64,000 nucleotides of DNA from Aphrocallistes beatrix (GCA_963281255.1 OY725505.1:2108001-2172000); one strand, 5' to 3'. Counted from the first letter of the stretch, positions 1-11,393 are shown. Notes: generated by a model from the sequence alone, not told the origin. Numbers and translations are program-made.

Positions 1-806
1 TTTTCTAATATTTTCTCTATTTCCCTATCATTTCGCTTGCATTTATGGCTTGGAAGTGTATGGGAATATTCTACCCTGTTCCCTCCTAGATTTCACCCCT
101 TCCCCACTGGATATTGCACTTTTAGTTCTTTCCATCTCTTTCCTGATCTCGTTAACTCTACTAAGAGTTATAAAAAAGTTATTTTCCAATCAAAACGAAT
201 CTTATAAGCAAGCTAATAAATAATACTTACTAAAATGTTATACACTGAAAAAAATCTATCTGTAACGAGTTATATTTTACTGAAAGAGCCCATGATTTTT
301 TTCAATTCGGTAAATTTGTTTTGTTTTGAAAAAAGCCTCGTTTTGGGCATAGAACTTGGGGGTTTTGGGGTTCTAGTGAATAATAACGTGATTTAACAAG
401 TTCTTTGCCCAAAAACCGACGTTTTTTTGCGATGTTAAATTTTGTCCATTTTACCAAATTTTCACCTTTAATTAATTAATAGTTAAGTTCAACAAAATGT
501 TATAATCCTGCAAATGGTGAACATAATTAGTCAAAAGGCATAAAAATTCACCTGCATATTATTTTGGCCTTTACTATCTATTTTTTTAAGAAACATTTCT
601 TGAAAATATATAATGACAACCAGGTGGCCCTGATTGCATGCTGGGCTATTATACTATATACACACTTTCTAAGGTGGATATATTACAAACAACTTCCTTA
701 CCTAAGCCTCAGTAACTACCTTTAAATTGATTGTTATTCTTCTTTAGAATTTAAATTTACACCGCATACCCATTTTTTAAATTTTAATACTGTTTATTTT
801 ATCTAG
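1..806. other. Intronic DNA upstream of first visible RNF213-like exon
   Basis: No coding exon is seen here. The next upstream exon expected from the paralogous gene at 13-28 kb (a 314-nt exon ending in a VCVHNSFIHEYE-like sequence) was looked for and not found, so it lies left of the window. The stretch is AT-rich and ends in a good splice acceptor (tttatctag) at 797-806. Confidence 0.5.
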
Positions 807-3800
807 CTTTAAAGCGAAGAAATTAAGTGTTCTGAACATCCGAAATAATCATTTAATTAACTTTCAAGACTCTTTTCACTCTCTTCTATTGTCTCAAATC
901 AATTACCGGCTTCCATTATCACAGGATAATTCAGTTACTTATGACTTTAAAAAAATTGAGGAAGAGTTTGCCGAGCGATATTTGAGAATGAGTCCAATTC
1001 TTATTTACGAGAGGTCATTATTTGAGTTTAAGAGAGAAGCTTATGATCCAATTGTTTTCCAAAAAGTGAAAGAAAAAGTCCAACAGGTAATTGTTGAATA
1101 TTATCTAATAACTTTAATGACTACAAAGCAAAACTGGTACATCATAGTAATAGTTATTTTGTTTTGAGAAATGTATTGTAGTATCTTTACAGGATAGCAT
1201 GTATGGGAAATCGATCCATCACTTTGATTCTTTAGTACATTGTTTATTCTCCTAGTTATGAATACAAAACACATTAATAGAATAATAACTCTTGAAGTTT
1301 AATAATACACAATTAAACACATGTTTCTAGGCCTTACATTGTAAATAATGTCTGTCTATCAATGACCTACTATTGGTATATATCTAAGTTGACTTACTCA
1401 GTGAAAAATAGTAAGAATTATTAATTATTCAATTAATTAACTATTCAAATCTCAAATAATAGTGTGCAGATTCTATGCCTAATATACTTCAAATATTGCT
1501 TAGAGTCCTGATTCCTGCAGCGAAATAGCAAATAGTTTTTTAGTGCAGTTCCTAGTATAGGAGATACCTTATGTCATGATCAGCATGCGACGTCCGTCTG
1601 CTCGCTCCTGGAAATTCTATTGAACCAAATTGCACCAAATTTGGACCATACATTTTTTATATGGTGGAGATTTGACTCCAAATTCGAGTTTTTCAATTTT
1701 GTTTTTACAATTTTTCACAAAAGATATCAAAACATATTAGCCAATCATAATCCAAAATGTGACAAAATGTGCTACTCCAATGAAATTGTAGGGTTTTAAT
1801 AATTTTACACTATACAATTCAATATAACAACTGATTAATATGGATTATACCTGGATAATAGTAACTTATGAATGTAAACAAGTCATACTTACAGCGTTTA
1901 ATTTTAGAGTTAATTTCATATGATTGGTTAATATCTATTATACCTAACTCAATGCACGTAAACAAGTTCTAATTACTCTCTAAACTTGAAATTTGATTGG
2001 TTCAAATGAAACCAGTTTCTCTCCATCTTTATCAAGCAGTCATCACCAAGAGATCCCGCAAAGGCGCCGGGATACCAAGTGAGTATCGTCTAGCACAGTG
2101 GGACTTATTTGAGCAATAACTGATCCAGACTATACTCGCTCAATTAAGGATGTATATTATGCAAATGCCCTACGAGCCACTGATGGAGCTGCACTATCAG
2201 CCTGTCTACTGACATTTTCCTTACTATTTCAGAAAATGTTTGCTATTCATTAATAATCCATGAATTAGTTAACTTAGGTTGATAGTCTAATATTTTGGAA
2301 CTCTTAGTGTCAATGGGTCTAGATGCTAGTTACACACAGAAATTAATGCATTTAGTACTGTTTTTGGTATGTTGTAATAATAGTTTTATAACATGGGGTG
2401 CGGCACGCTTATCTTTTTTTTCGAGTATGCGTTTCGTGAGTATTTGAATAGTGTATTTATTGACCGTGTCATGATTGCCTGTATTTGTCATCTCGAAGTT
2501 TTGCAACATTATTGTTCTTTTGACACATAAAACGCGTCCAGAGAGGCACATGCGGTGCGCTGGCGCGGTAAGCGCCCTACAACCTCCTAGAGTGGTCCGG
2601 CTCTGCCGCAACACTTTGTCGTGAATCTCCTATGTTGGGAGATAACTATCAGTAGTGGACACTTTGGGAATTATTGAGGGTGCTGTCCTATGTATTTTTG
2701 ATGAGTACCTACCTAGATACCTTGCCCCCAAGCCACTGTCCCCCAAAATACCAATAAATAGTAGCATACGCATTTTTTAAAAATCTGAATATTGTTCCCG
2801 CGTACCACTTTTCGAATGGATGTGCCATGCCTGCCTTCCGTACACATCGTAGTCAAACATCCTAAAATATTGAGAATTAAAGAAATAATGCTATATCATA
2901 GCCTACTTAATATAAGGCCTGGTATCAACCTCAAAATTTTGGATTAGGGATGAAGTAGTGGATGGGAACTTTCAATCAACCTTTTGTTTAATATTTGATT
3001 ATTTATTTCATAAATATTTGACCCTAACCCACTAAAAAGCAGTTCTCTATACCTTTTTGACTTATAACTATATCTTTTGATTTAATATTAGCTGCTTTTA
3101 CTATCTATTTTCACGATATCCACTGTTCTCTTTCCGGGTGTTGAGTAAATATTCCTCAGATCGTGTAAATTATGAACCTGTTCCAGTAGTCAGACGAGAT
3201 TTTATATTTTCACAAATTGATGATTTTGAGAATATGAAGAAAAACAGTTGGAACGGGACGGGACAGCTCTTTCAAGAAGGCTCTTCGATCCTGTTACGAG
3301 TTCACACTCAGAAAAGTGATGTTCTAGAGCTTAGTAAAACCTGCCCCTGGACGATGAATGAAACCTTAAAACATACCCTGGAAACGAATGCCAGTCAACT
3401 CGTACCACATACCAACTCTTACCAAGTCAACAGAAAACCCTGCTTTTCGCTGTGTTCTTACAGATATCTCATCCAAAATACTATAGAAATCGTACATTCT
3501 ACTTTGGTAGTTGGTACAAGTTGACTGATTCCCTTGGAAATCACTGAAAGAATTTACTTCCCGAAGATTTTATCCGGTGAAGTCATAGCAATTGATGATA
3601 TACTCTCTATGAGAAGATGACTACGATATCTTGTATATTTCGATTATCTACAAGCAAACAGGCTTATACGTAAGAAGGGAAAAGATCATAGTAAAACATG
3701 TGGCAAGATCTCTAATACTTAATATAGTGAGGACTCTATTTCATATATTATTCTACTGAAATCATATTGAAAACTCGGGAATCTCAGTTCATCTCTTGGT

Positions 3801-6800
3801 GATAAGTTGGTAAAACTTTTCTCTACTGTAGAAATAGTTATGTCTAGTACGGTGTGGGAAGAGTGAAGACATCACAGCAACACAGTAGTCTCTGGAGAAA
3901 AGAATCCACACAGCTTGGCGCGCACGAAAAGTACCATATTAAAAGAAATCGATGCTGGAGAGGCATTAGCCGACTACTTATAAAGTCGATTTTGTACTCG
4001 AAAGTAACGTTTTGAACGCAGGCTACTCACTCATCTAAAAGTTAGCGTCTTGTCAACTGATCGAAGCCACATCGAGGTCGTCATACCAACGAAAAAGTAC
4101 CGGGGGTACATACCAACGAAAAATATTGAAGACTAAGAGATCGAGAGTAGAATACGAGGATAGAAAGAGATGAGAGCGAGCTATCACGAACATCATCTAT
4201 TTACTATTATTTTATTTGTTAAAAATAAAACAAAATATTGTTGTTCTGAATGATATTGAAAATTAAGTTGAATTCAATTACATTGTTAGATTTATGAGTA
4301 GATAATATCAGGAAATGGAAGTCTTGAGGACATTAAATAGTTTATGAGCTAAGCTGATAGATTTTTAAGAATGTAAATTCCCATCCTCTACTTCATCCAT
4401 GGTACATTTGATACCAGGCCTTATATAGAGTAGGCTATGGCTATAGTAATTATGAAACAAACTGCAATTCACATGGATCATTTAATTAATTTCAAATTTC
4501 TTACACTTTTTAGGAAAATATTGGAGCTGATAGTCTCAAACAAATTGTAGATTCTCTCGAATCTATCGATGTTATCTCGGAAATACTCTTAATTGTTGAT
4601 GTAATCATTGGATTTGTAGCTTCAGCTGGAGGAGATCCTAACTGTAACCTGCTTACATATATTACAGATATACTCTGTTATGATGTGACAAATATAGCTA
4701 AAATTAGAGAGGTATTTTTATTTACACTAAGTGTCTGCAAGCCTCGCAGCGCAAGTAAGCGAAGCGCGCTTGTATTAATTAAGAATTAATCATTTTTATA
4801 ATAACATTAACAGACTATCAGAATATTATTATCACCCGTGAATAAAATTTCTAACTCCATAGCAAAACGATCTCCTGAGCTATACAATGGACAAATCGAA
4901 AATAGTATATTTTCACTAACTTCTGAATACAGATCGCGGCTCAGTACTTATGAAATGACCTAAGTAGTATCTACGATCTATAGTACCTTTTGAGTTATGA
5001 CTTATAACCCTCGCCTGGCTAGGTCTCAAAAGTATAAATAGAGAAAACCCCACTTTCATTTTCACTTTCAGTTCACTTTCAATGTACTTTCATTTTCACT
5101 TTCAACATTCCTAGCCAGCCGCGGGTTAATTAAACATTCGATTTTTTGCCTCCATAGCACTGACGAATACATAGACATCCCATTTAAGATTTTCAGATTT
5201 TTTGGATGAAGGCATTAGAAATTCAGACAACGATTTTTAATATGATCTAGAACTGCAGCATTTTCTCTCTAAAAAGAGCATATTTCGCAATCACATGATG
5301 ACATAACAACTTTTTAATTGCCATACTCTGATATGATGTTTGTATATGGTAATAATACATTTCAATCGTCTATCGTATACTTTTTTTTGCATTTAGATTG
5401 CTAGCGTTATATATCTTAAACATCTCCTCAATTTCTGGAATGTTCTATCCTTTGAAAAAGCTAAAGAAATGGCTCTTAAACGTCAGGTTAGTTGTTCATG
5501 ATATTTACACTTTCATATAATATTTTTTTCCTTTTGAAAGATATGCATTATACTTTGTTAGGAAACATCTTGTATATTAAAACGCCCGGATTTTTTTTAT
5601 TGAATTGATTGAAGAACTGGCAAGTCATCGAGGTATGAAAATTGGCATGTAGGTGTCAAATAATGAGTCGACGATTAAGTTCGAAGATCTAAGCAAAATT
5701 TCCACACCTCTGTAAAAAATAGACCACATACCACTGAAGGGAAGCCAATTTCCTCTTTTTTAGTGCAGCTCCTATAGGGAGATGCCCTTATGGCATGGAC
5801 GGAGTATCTCGTCCGTCCGTATGTATGTATGTATGTATGTATGTCCGTACCCGCGCTACTGCGAAATCTAGCAGTCCGAATTTTACCAAATTTCGCATGT
5901 AGGATCTCTTTATGGTGTAGATGTGCACCGTCAACTTTTTATCGCAAAATCTAATCACTTCCGGTTTTTATGAGTATATATTCGTATTTTAACACCTCCA
6001 CTGTAAAACTTTGTTTAACCCGAGGATTACTTGGGGTCAAAGGTATAAATAGAAATGACCCAGCTTTCACTTTCATTTTCAGTTTACTTTCAATTAACTT
6101 TCACTTTCAATTCAACATTCCTGGACGTGCTCGGGTTAAAGATATAAGCAATATCTCAACGGCTAATATGGGATATTTTAATATGTAGATTCCGATTTTA
6201 GCACTTTGAAGGTAATAATATGAATATTTTATGAGTTTTTAACATATGTATATACGTATTTTCACACCTTTTTATAAAAAACTTATTTTGAGCTAAAAGC
6301 GAGTTTTCAACGGCTAATATAGGATATTTTAATTTGTAGATTCCTATTTTAACACTTTGAAAGTGGTCATCTAAGTATTTTGATTTTCTAACATATATAT
6401 ATATATACATATTTTCACACATTTTTATAAAAAACTTATTTTGAGCTAAAAGCTAGCTCTCAATGGCAAATATAGGGTACAGTAGAGTTCGCTTATTAGC
6501 AAGTCGGGTTTTGCACGAGAAAAACTGCTAATAAGCGAACTTGCTAATAAGGCAATTGCTAAAAAGCGAACTCTACTGTACATATAATACTTACGAAACT
6601 TTCTACTCTATTCAAAAGCAACCACAAAATCCTCCAAATTGAAGAATGTAAATTAATTAATACATAATACAGAATAATCTCTATAAGCAAGTTCTGTTGC
6701 ATAGATTTCTTAGTCATTAGTATAAGCGAACCATGGATGACAGATTTCTTAACCATCGTAGATTTCTCAGTCATTTCTATACGAGATGTATATACAGGGT

Positions 6801-9684
6801 GACCCATAAGTTCTGTTACAAGCTTCATTAAGTATAAAATTTATTATACTCAAACGATCTTAGTTATTATGGTCCTTAGAGATTGTAATTCGAATATTTT
6901 CAATGATTTTAAAAGATTTTTCGATTCTAAGACTTAGAAATGTGTTTTGTATGGCGAGTTTGAAGAAAAAAAAATGTGTCCTGGCCCACTGCTTCTGTAA
7001 AAAATGTCTTCATAATCGATGTTCCATGACGATTTAGCACCAGATACCTTTCATTCACCATATAAATATTTCATAAATCCACTGAATTGATTATCAGAAA
7101 CGAGAAAAAGTTATTCATTCGCAGTTCAAATTAGGTACATTTTGCAAAATTCCCCAAAATTGCACTAAGGGCCAGAATAACTAAGATCGTTTGAGTATAA
7201 TAAATTTTATACCTAATGAAGCTTGTAACAGAACTTAATTGTCACCCTGTACAATCGTAGATTTCTTAGTCATTTCTATAGGAGATGCATATACAATCGT
7301 AGATTTCTCAGTCATTTCTATACGAGATGTATATACAATCGTAGATTTCTCAGTCATTTCTATACGAGATGCATATACATCTCGTATAGAAATGACTAAG
7401 AAATCTACGATTGTATATGCATCTCGTATAGAAATGACTGAGAAATCTACGATGGTTAAGAAATATATCATCCATGGTTCGCTTATACTAATGACTAAGA
7501 AATCTATGCAACAGTTCTTCCAAATAAACGAACTAAAAGTTCGTGTACGTATTAGCAAGTTTTTCTATAAACTTGCTTATAGGCGAACTTGCTAATAAAG
7601 GAACATAATTAATACATTTTGGTCCATTGGGACCTTAACAACTTGCAAATAAGCGAATCTTGCTAATAGGCGAACTTGCTAATAAGCGAACTTGTTTATA
7701 CATAAATCCCTATACCTTTGCTGTATGCACTGAAAAAACTTGCTAATAAGCGAATCTTGCTAATAAGGCAATTGCTAATAAACGAACTCTACTGTATTTT
7801 AATATGTAGATTCCAAATTTCACACTTAGAATGTCGTAAGATTAGTAATTCACGATGTAATCCGATATTTATATTCATGTTCCTTCGAGTCACTTCCTGG
7901 AGCTGCACTATCGGTCTGTCGACCGACATTTTTCCTATTTTGTTTAAATTAGTTATTTAAACTACGTATCGCTTTACTTTTTCCAACTTATATGAAAGTA
8001 TAGTCTTGCACGGTAACATATACTCACTTGGATCGAGGCGCCATTTTATTAAGTTAAGTGGAAAATTTTAGTGTTTTCTATATGGAAAACCATCACTCTT
8101 TTATATTTTAGGATCCTTTTGGATATTTGGATGATCTTTTCTTTCAACCGTTAGAACCATTAGTAGTGCAAGAAATCAGAAAAGGAATAAATAAATATCA
8201 TGTTGAAACTCTTCTTCATCAGCTACATGATTTTATTCAGTTTACAATGAGGACAATGGAGAATGAAATGCTTGAATACAGGTAAGTATCTATTCTATTA
8301 AAGATGAGGACACATAGTACAAATAAAAGAATTTAACTTCAGTTGTGTTGCGAATTGTTAGATAAGTTTTCGATTTTTATATCGAATATTTTTAATATAT
8401 TAAATTTTAATTTCGCTTTTTTCAAGGGTTCTGGGAATAATTCTGGATAAATAATAGTTAAAGAATCAATATGTATACAAATTTCTGCTTTTCGATGCCG
8501 TGTGATAATTTTAATGTGAATAAAATAAAAGCATGATAGTATACCAAAAAGGCACTTGTGTGGATACGATAGGCTATTTTATTGTTAAAGACTCATTTAA
8601 TTTAAACTCGAGGGTACTGAACTGTTGTTGATTTATAATAATGCTATTTCTATATTTTCATATCTAAACAATTGAGCATGATAATGGTTCCAATCCTTAA
8701 TGACTTCCTATACACTACTAATTGTATAGGACGGCTATTGAAATAAGTGCTGGTGACCCGTAGGCCGGTCACTCTCCTGAAAAGAATTTATAAGATAATG
8801 ACTTGAAATGTTTTGTGGATACGACTATATATATCCTTACTATTAAAACTCGATTAATGTATATGTATATATATACAAGCGCGCTTCGCTTGCTTGCGCT
8901 GCGCTGGCTGGCGGACACTTTGTGCCCGCCAGAGGTGCCCTGCGGGCGCCTAGGGTCACATTGATAGTCACATTGATGATCCTAGAGTATTTAATTTCGA
9001 AAATAGAAGAATTCTTCTAAAAAATTAATTTCTACAGAAATACATTTATGGATTTCTTGAATTGAGCATAAATTACTAGAGCCATTTAAAGTGGTTAAAA
9101 TGAGTTTGACAAGCTACAGTATGTGCCCAAAACAAGACATTTTATGAAATTTTCAAAATCGACCAATTTTACCGAATATTACTAAATAACCTTAAACGAG
9201 GCATTAAATTATCAAAATTTATTCTTAAGATTCAATATTTTGTTCAAAGGTTCAATCGATGTATTGTTGATAACAATTATGATCCCAATTACTAAATCAA
9301 ATCAGAGAGAAAATTGATGAGGTATCATACAACAAATTTATGGTGAAAAACCCCCACATAGAAGGATGTGAGTGTATGTCCACAATTTCTTCAAAATCTG
9401 ATCATTGCACCGACAAGAAAAAGAAAATTCATCAATTTTATTCAAAAATGCTTGTTTCGTCTTAAAATGTTTATATACGTATATTCACAAATTTAACGAT
9501 ACTTATTTCAACAAATAATTTATTTTTGTGTAGCCTCAGAGATAGTATACAGATATATACAGAAGACAATGATATAATGTTGCCTAAAGGTTTTATAGAT
9601 TTCTTTCCTGAAGCACCTAAGATTTCTCAAACGATAGCAGTATGGACTCTATTAACATCATATGAATCCGAATCAAAGAAATAA
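807..9684 (+). CDS. RNF213 (mysterin)-like E3 ubiquitin ligase, C-terminal exons (gene A, 5' partial)
   Basis: Five exons are visible: 807-1086, 4514-4711, 5397-5486, 8112-8281 and 9534-9684 (stop TAA 9682-9684). Every junction is GT-AG and phases agree (0, 0, 0, 2). The protein reads ...KKLSVLNIRNNHLINFQ..., then EEEFAERYLRMSPILIYE, SIDVISEIL...GFVASAGGDP, LKHLLNFWNVLSFEKAKEMALKRQ, DPFGYLDD...LLHQLHDFIQF, and SLRDSIQIYTEDND...SYESESKK. This order of motifs matches what I recall of the RNF213 C-terminal region beyond the RING (E3 shell/C-terminal domain). RNF213 is a giant cytosolic AAA+ E3 ligase acting on lipid droplets and intracellular pathogens. The AAA+, RING and RZ parts would lie upstream of the window. 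It is paralogous to the minus-strand gene at 13385-28302, about half identical in the best-aligned exon. Introns carry many MITEs; none hits coding sequence. Confidence 0.8.
1542..2215. mobile_element. Non-autonomous element, AGTGCAGCTCC family, copy 1
   Basis: The left end reads TAGTGCAGTTCC and the right end GGAGCTGCACTATC, followed by a small hairpin and GACATTTTCC. The same termini bound copies at 5762-7930 and 9830-11256. It lies in the first visible intron of gene A. No ORF of note. Inside it, 2076-2150 is a copy of the CCAAGTGAGTAT hairpin repeat. Confidence 0.5.
2076..2150. repeat. CCAAGTGAGTAT hairpin repeat, copy 1
   Basis: A short imperfect inverted repeat: ACCAAGTGAGTATCGTCTAG facing GACTATACTCGCTC. 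Related copies lie at 35309-35392 and 62085-62140, with a fragment near 7995-8030. All read toward a GTATAGTC core with CACAGT near the loop. Confidence 0.4.
2897..4439. mobile_element. Non-autonomous element with P-type CATAGCCTACT terminal inverted repeats
   Basis: The left end is CATAGCCTACTTAATATAAG and the right end, read inward, is CATAGCCTACTCTATATAAG. Both continue into GGCCTGGTATCAA. These ends resemble those of the THAP/P-type transposon at 28303-31848 (CATGGCCTACTTAATATA). Flanks show only an imperfect duplication around GCTATA. A 128-codon open frame at 3138-3524 has no recognisable domain, so I do not call it a gene. The element sits in gene A's intron. Confidence 0.55.
4733..4778 (-). 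repeat. GC-rich hairpin repeat, truncated copy
   Basis: A short GC-rich patch (GCAGCGCAAGTAAGCGAAGC then GCGCTTGTA) is the reverse complement of the first part of the repeats at 8876, 11691 and 63859. Only the ACAAGCGCGCTTCGC end is present. Intronic in gene A. Confidence 0.5.
4860..4964. repeat. Solo end of the CTTAGGTCATTTCAT MITE family
   Basis: The sequence from CTGAGCTATACAATGGACAA to GAAATGACCTAAG matches the right end of the complete MITE at 19041-19811. It is followed by TA. No left partner was found nearby. Intronic. Confidence 0.45.
4996..5131. mobile_element. TTAA-type MITE with GAAANN repeats, copy 1
   Basis: The ends are AACCCTCGCCTGGCTAGG and CCTAGCCAGCCGCGGGTTAA, an inverted repeat abutting TTAA as in piggyBac-type elements; the left TTAA is degraded. 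The interior has GTATAAATAG followed by a run of CTTTCA/TTTTCA units. On the minus strand these contain GAAAGTGAAAATGAAA. Related copies are at 6013-6136 and 60095-60216. Intronic in gene A. Confidence 0.5.
5577..5720. repeat. Dispersed repeat (AAAACGC...GTTCGAAGATCTAA)
   Basis: The block from ATTAAAACGC through GAATTGATTGAAGAA, TGAAAATTGGCATGT and AAGTTCGAAGATCTAAG recurs at 25395-25600 and 34325-34460. In the latter two it belongs to an element that also carries the GC-rich hairpin end. Not coding. Confidence 0.45.
5816..5846. repeat. (GTAT)n microsatellite
   Basis: A run of GTAT units following GTCCGTCC, inside the AGTGCAGCTCC element. Confidence 0.7.
6013..6136. mobile_element. TTAA-type MITE with GAAANN repeats, copy 2
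   Basis: It is bounded by TTAA on both sides (TTAACCCGAGGATTACTTGG and CTCGGGTTAA). The interior has GGTATAAATAG and CTTTCA-type repeats. On the minus strand it contains GAAAATGAAAGTGAAA, three GAAA cores spaced by two bases. It sits inside an AGTGCAGCTCC element in a gene A intron. Confidence 0.55.
6795..7249. mobile_element. CAGGGTG-type foldback MITE, copy 1
   Basis: CAGGGTGACCCATAAGTTCT at the left faces GAACTTAATTGTCACCCTG at the right, with TA on each side. The arms continue as a long inverted repeat (AAGCTTCATTAAGTATAAAA...). Copies: 17361-18555 and 27295-28066. Confidence 0.65.
7252..7515. repeat. Tandem and inverted array of a ~42-bp unit
   Basis: The unit ACAATCGTAGATTTCTCAGT...CATTTCTATACGAGATG appears three times head to tail, then twice or more in reverse complement, giving a hairpin centred near 7378. 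A further half unit lies at 6700-6790 on the other side of the inserted MITE. Open frames here on both strands are only a by-product of the repeat. Confidence 0.7.
8876..8965 (+). repeat. GC-rich multi-hairpin repeat, copy A
   Basis: It starts ACAAGCGCGCTTCGCTTGC and then forms two clear stems: GGCGGACAC TTT GTGCCCGCC, and GGTGCCC TGC GGGCGCC. The surroundings are AT-rich. Copies at 11691, 25300 (minus), 34945 (minus) and 63859 keep the stems with different bases. Intronic in gene A. Confidence 0.65.
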
Positions 9685-9685
9685 A
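9680..9685 (+). promoter_or_regulatory. Possible polyadenylation signal AATAAA overlapping the stop of gene A
   Basis: AATAAA overlaps the TAA stop codon of the RNF213-like gene. The minus-strand paralogue also has AATAAA over its stop (AAT AAA TAA). A position this close to the stop would give a very short 3' UTR, so an unseen downstream signal may be used instead. Confidence 0.3.
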
Positions 9686-9829
9686 CATAATTCAATTATT
9701 TCTGCTAATTTAATTAAATACTTTTGTTCTATTTTACTAGGATTTTTGGATCAACATTGGGATGCTTTTGTTAGATCCTAATTTTTGCTTTTTAGAATAT
9801 TACTGCATATTTATTACATCTCTATTTTT

Positions 9830-11256
9830 AGTGCAGCTCCGGTAAGGAGATGCCCCTATGGCTTGGACGGTGTACCACTTAGGTCCGTATGTCACGTGCT
9901 ACTGCAAATATCTAACAGCCCGATTTTTACTAAATTATAAGATTTCTTTATGATGTAGATGTGCACTGATGAAATCCCATAATTTCCAGTTTTTAAAATA
10001 TAACATGTATATTCATATTTTAACACCTCATGCATAGCTCAATTTAAAGATAGTGAGATCGCAACAACTAATGTAGAGTATTTCACTATGTAGAATCTGA
10101 TTGAGCAATTCTATAAATATTTTACGAGTTATTAATATACTTAGGGCGTTCAATATGTTCCAAGCCCAACTTTATAATTCGAAAGGCACTGAAACAATGT
10201 ATTTTAAATTCTTTTATTGTATTCGTTAGAGGATTATCTTTCTACTGTCAATTTGATTTGCCGTGATAATATAATTATTGTGGTTAGCACACACGATTTA
10301 TACACCCGGTTTACGGTCCTTGTACTTATGGAGTTTTAGCTTAATATTTGATGTATTTCAGTTCTGAGCAAACTTAGATGAAAACTAACCTCTCCATTGA
10401 ATTCTGCAAATAAAATAACATAGAGATTGACTTCTTTGAACTCTTCTAATTTTAAGCTGGGGGAATAATGTTTTTTTTTTCAATTCACTAACACTTTTGT
10501 CCCACTTTTAAGTGGCAAAAAATTGGGAAAAATCCACTATAATTAGTATAACATCTTTTTATCACAAAATATTCAACTGAACCTCCCGTTTGCATCTCCT
10601 CCATGCCTTCTTGATTATTTTACATTTCAACGATATTATTTAACAATTTTGAGGAATTTTATCCATACAAATTGTTTTCCAGTCTTTTTCAATGGCAAAA
10701 TTGAAATTTTTTATAAGGACAATCGTGTGTGCTAACCAGTAATTATATTAATAACACAGCAACCAACATACCAGTCGAAGCATAATCCTGCAACGAATTC
10801 ATTAAACGAATTGAAAATACTTTGTCTTTGTTACCTTTTGACATATAAAGTTGGGCCTGGAACATTTGAACGCCCTAAGTAGTATGCACGTATACTGTAT
10901 ATACATATTTTTGACATCTTTTAAAAAGTTCTATTTTAAGCTAAAAGCGAGCTCTCAGCAGCTAATATAGGGAGGTTAATTTTAATATGAAATCTGATTT
11001 CGCACTTTTTGTAATAATGTTAAAAAATTTGTTATTAACAAATGTATATCTACGTATATATTTTCACGCATTTAAAAAAATCTTGGTTCAAGCTTGAAGC
11101 GAGTTCTCAATAGCTAATATAGGGTATTTCAATTTGTAGATTTCAACTTAGAATGCTCTAAAATGAGTATTTCTCGATGTATTTTGAAATTCACATTTCA
11201 CGTTCCTTCGAGTCACTTACTGGAGCTGCACTATCGGTCTGTAGACCGACATTTTA
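9830..11256. mobile_element. AGTGCAGCTCC-family element, copy 3
   Basis: AGTGCAGCTCCGGTAAGGAG at the left; GGAGCTGCACTATCGGTCTG and GACCGACATTTT at the right. It begins just after gene A's stop. It contains the same ~165-bp internal units as copy 2 and a nested mariner-type MITE at 10140-10879. Confidence 0.55.
10140..10879. mobile_element. Non-autonomous mariner-type MITE (CTTAGGGCGTTCAA ends)
   Basis: The left end CTTAGGGCGTTCAATATGTT and the right end, read inward, CTTAGGGCGTTCAAATGTTC are flanked by TA. The arms continue into CCCAACTTTATA. The terminal GGGCGTTCAA is shared with the complete mariner at 37580-38919. Interior sequence is homologous to the interior of the differently ended MITE at 19041-19811. 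No ORF. Confidence 0.65.
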
Positions 11257-11393
11257 GTCATATTTGTTATTAATATTAAATTACATTATTAAAATATGGT
11301 TCTATATGCACATTTCAGATCTGGGGATGTCTTAACATAAAGCCTTTGCATGTTCGAATATTAGATCCTTGTACTAAGAACTTTAAATTAGAG

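Larger units (their letters stand above)
6480..7794. mobile_element. Pogo/Tigger-like TA-flanked element, non-autonomous
   Basis: The left end is CAGTAGAGTTCGCTTATTAG and the right end CGAACTCTACTG, each flanked by TA. Internal copies of the phrase CTAATAAGCGAACTTGC repeat near both ends. No transposase frame. The element is split by a CAGGGTG-type MITE (6795-7249) and contains an inverted array of about 42-bp units (7252-7515). Confidence 0.6.
5762..7930. mobile_element. AGTGCAGCTCC-family element, copy 2, carrying nested insertions
   Basis: The left end is AGTGCAGCTCCTATAGG and the right end GGAGCTGCACTA, followed by a stem TCGGTC/GACCGA. The interior has tandem units of about 165 bp (CACACCTTTTTATAAAAAA, TTGAGCTAAAAGC, CAACGGCTAATATAGG, TGTAGATTCC). 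Other elements are inserted in it: a TTAA MITE (6013-6136) and a pogo/Tigger-like element (6480-7794) that itself contains a third element (6795-7249). It lies in gene A's largest coding intron. Confidence 0.5.

Noticed and set aside
2330-2614. 94-codon minus-strand frame
   Set aside because: Arginine/cysteine-rich random look, no splice or domain support.
3138-3524. 128-codon open frame inside the P-type element at 2897-4439
   Set aside because: No domain, no homology recognised, and it lies in a non-autonomous transposon.
7235-7595. Open frames on both strands of about 110 codons (VISIRDAYTIVDF repeats)
   Set aside because: Product of the 42-bp inverted tandem array, not coding.
5762-11256. 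AGTGCAGCTCC elements as Helitrons because of a 3' hairpin (TCGGTC/GACCGA)
   Set aside because: No CTRR terminus or TC start was seen; inverted AGTGCAGCTCC ends fit a TIR element better.
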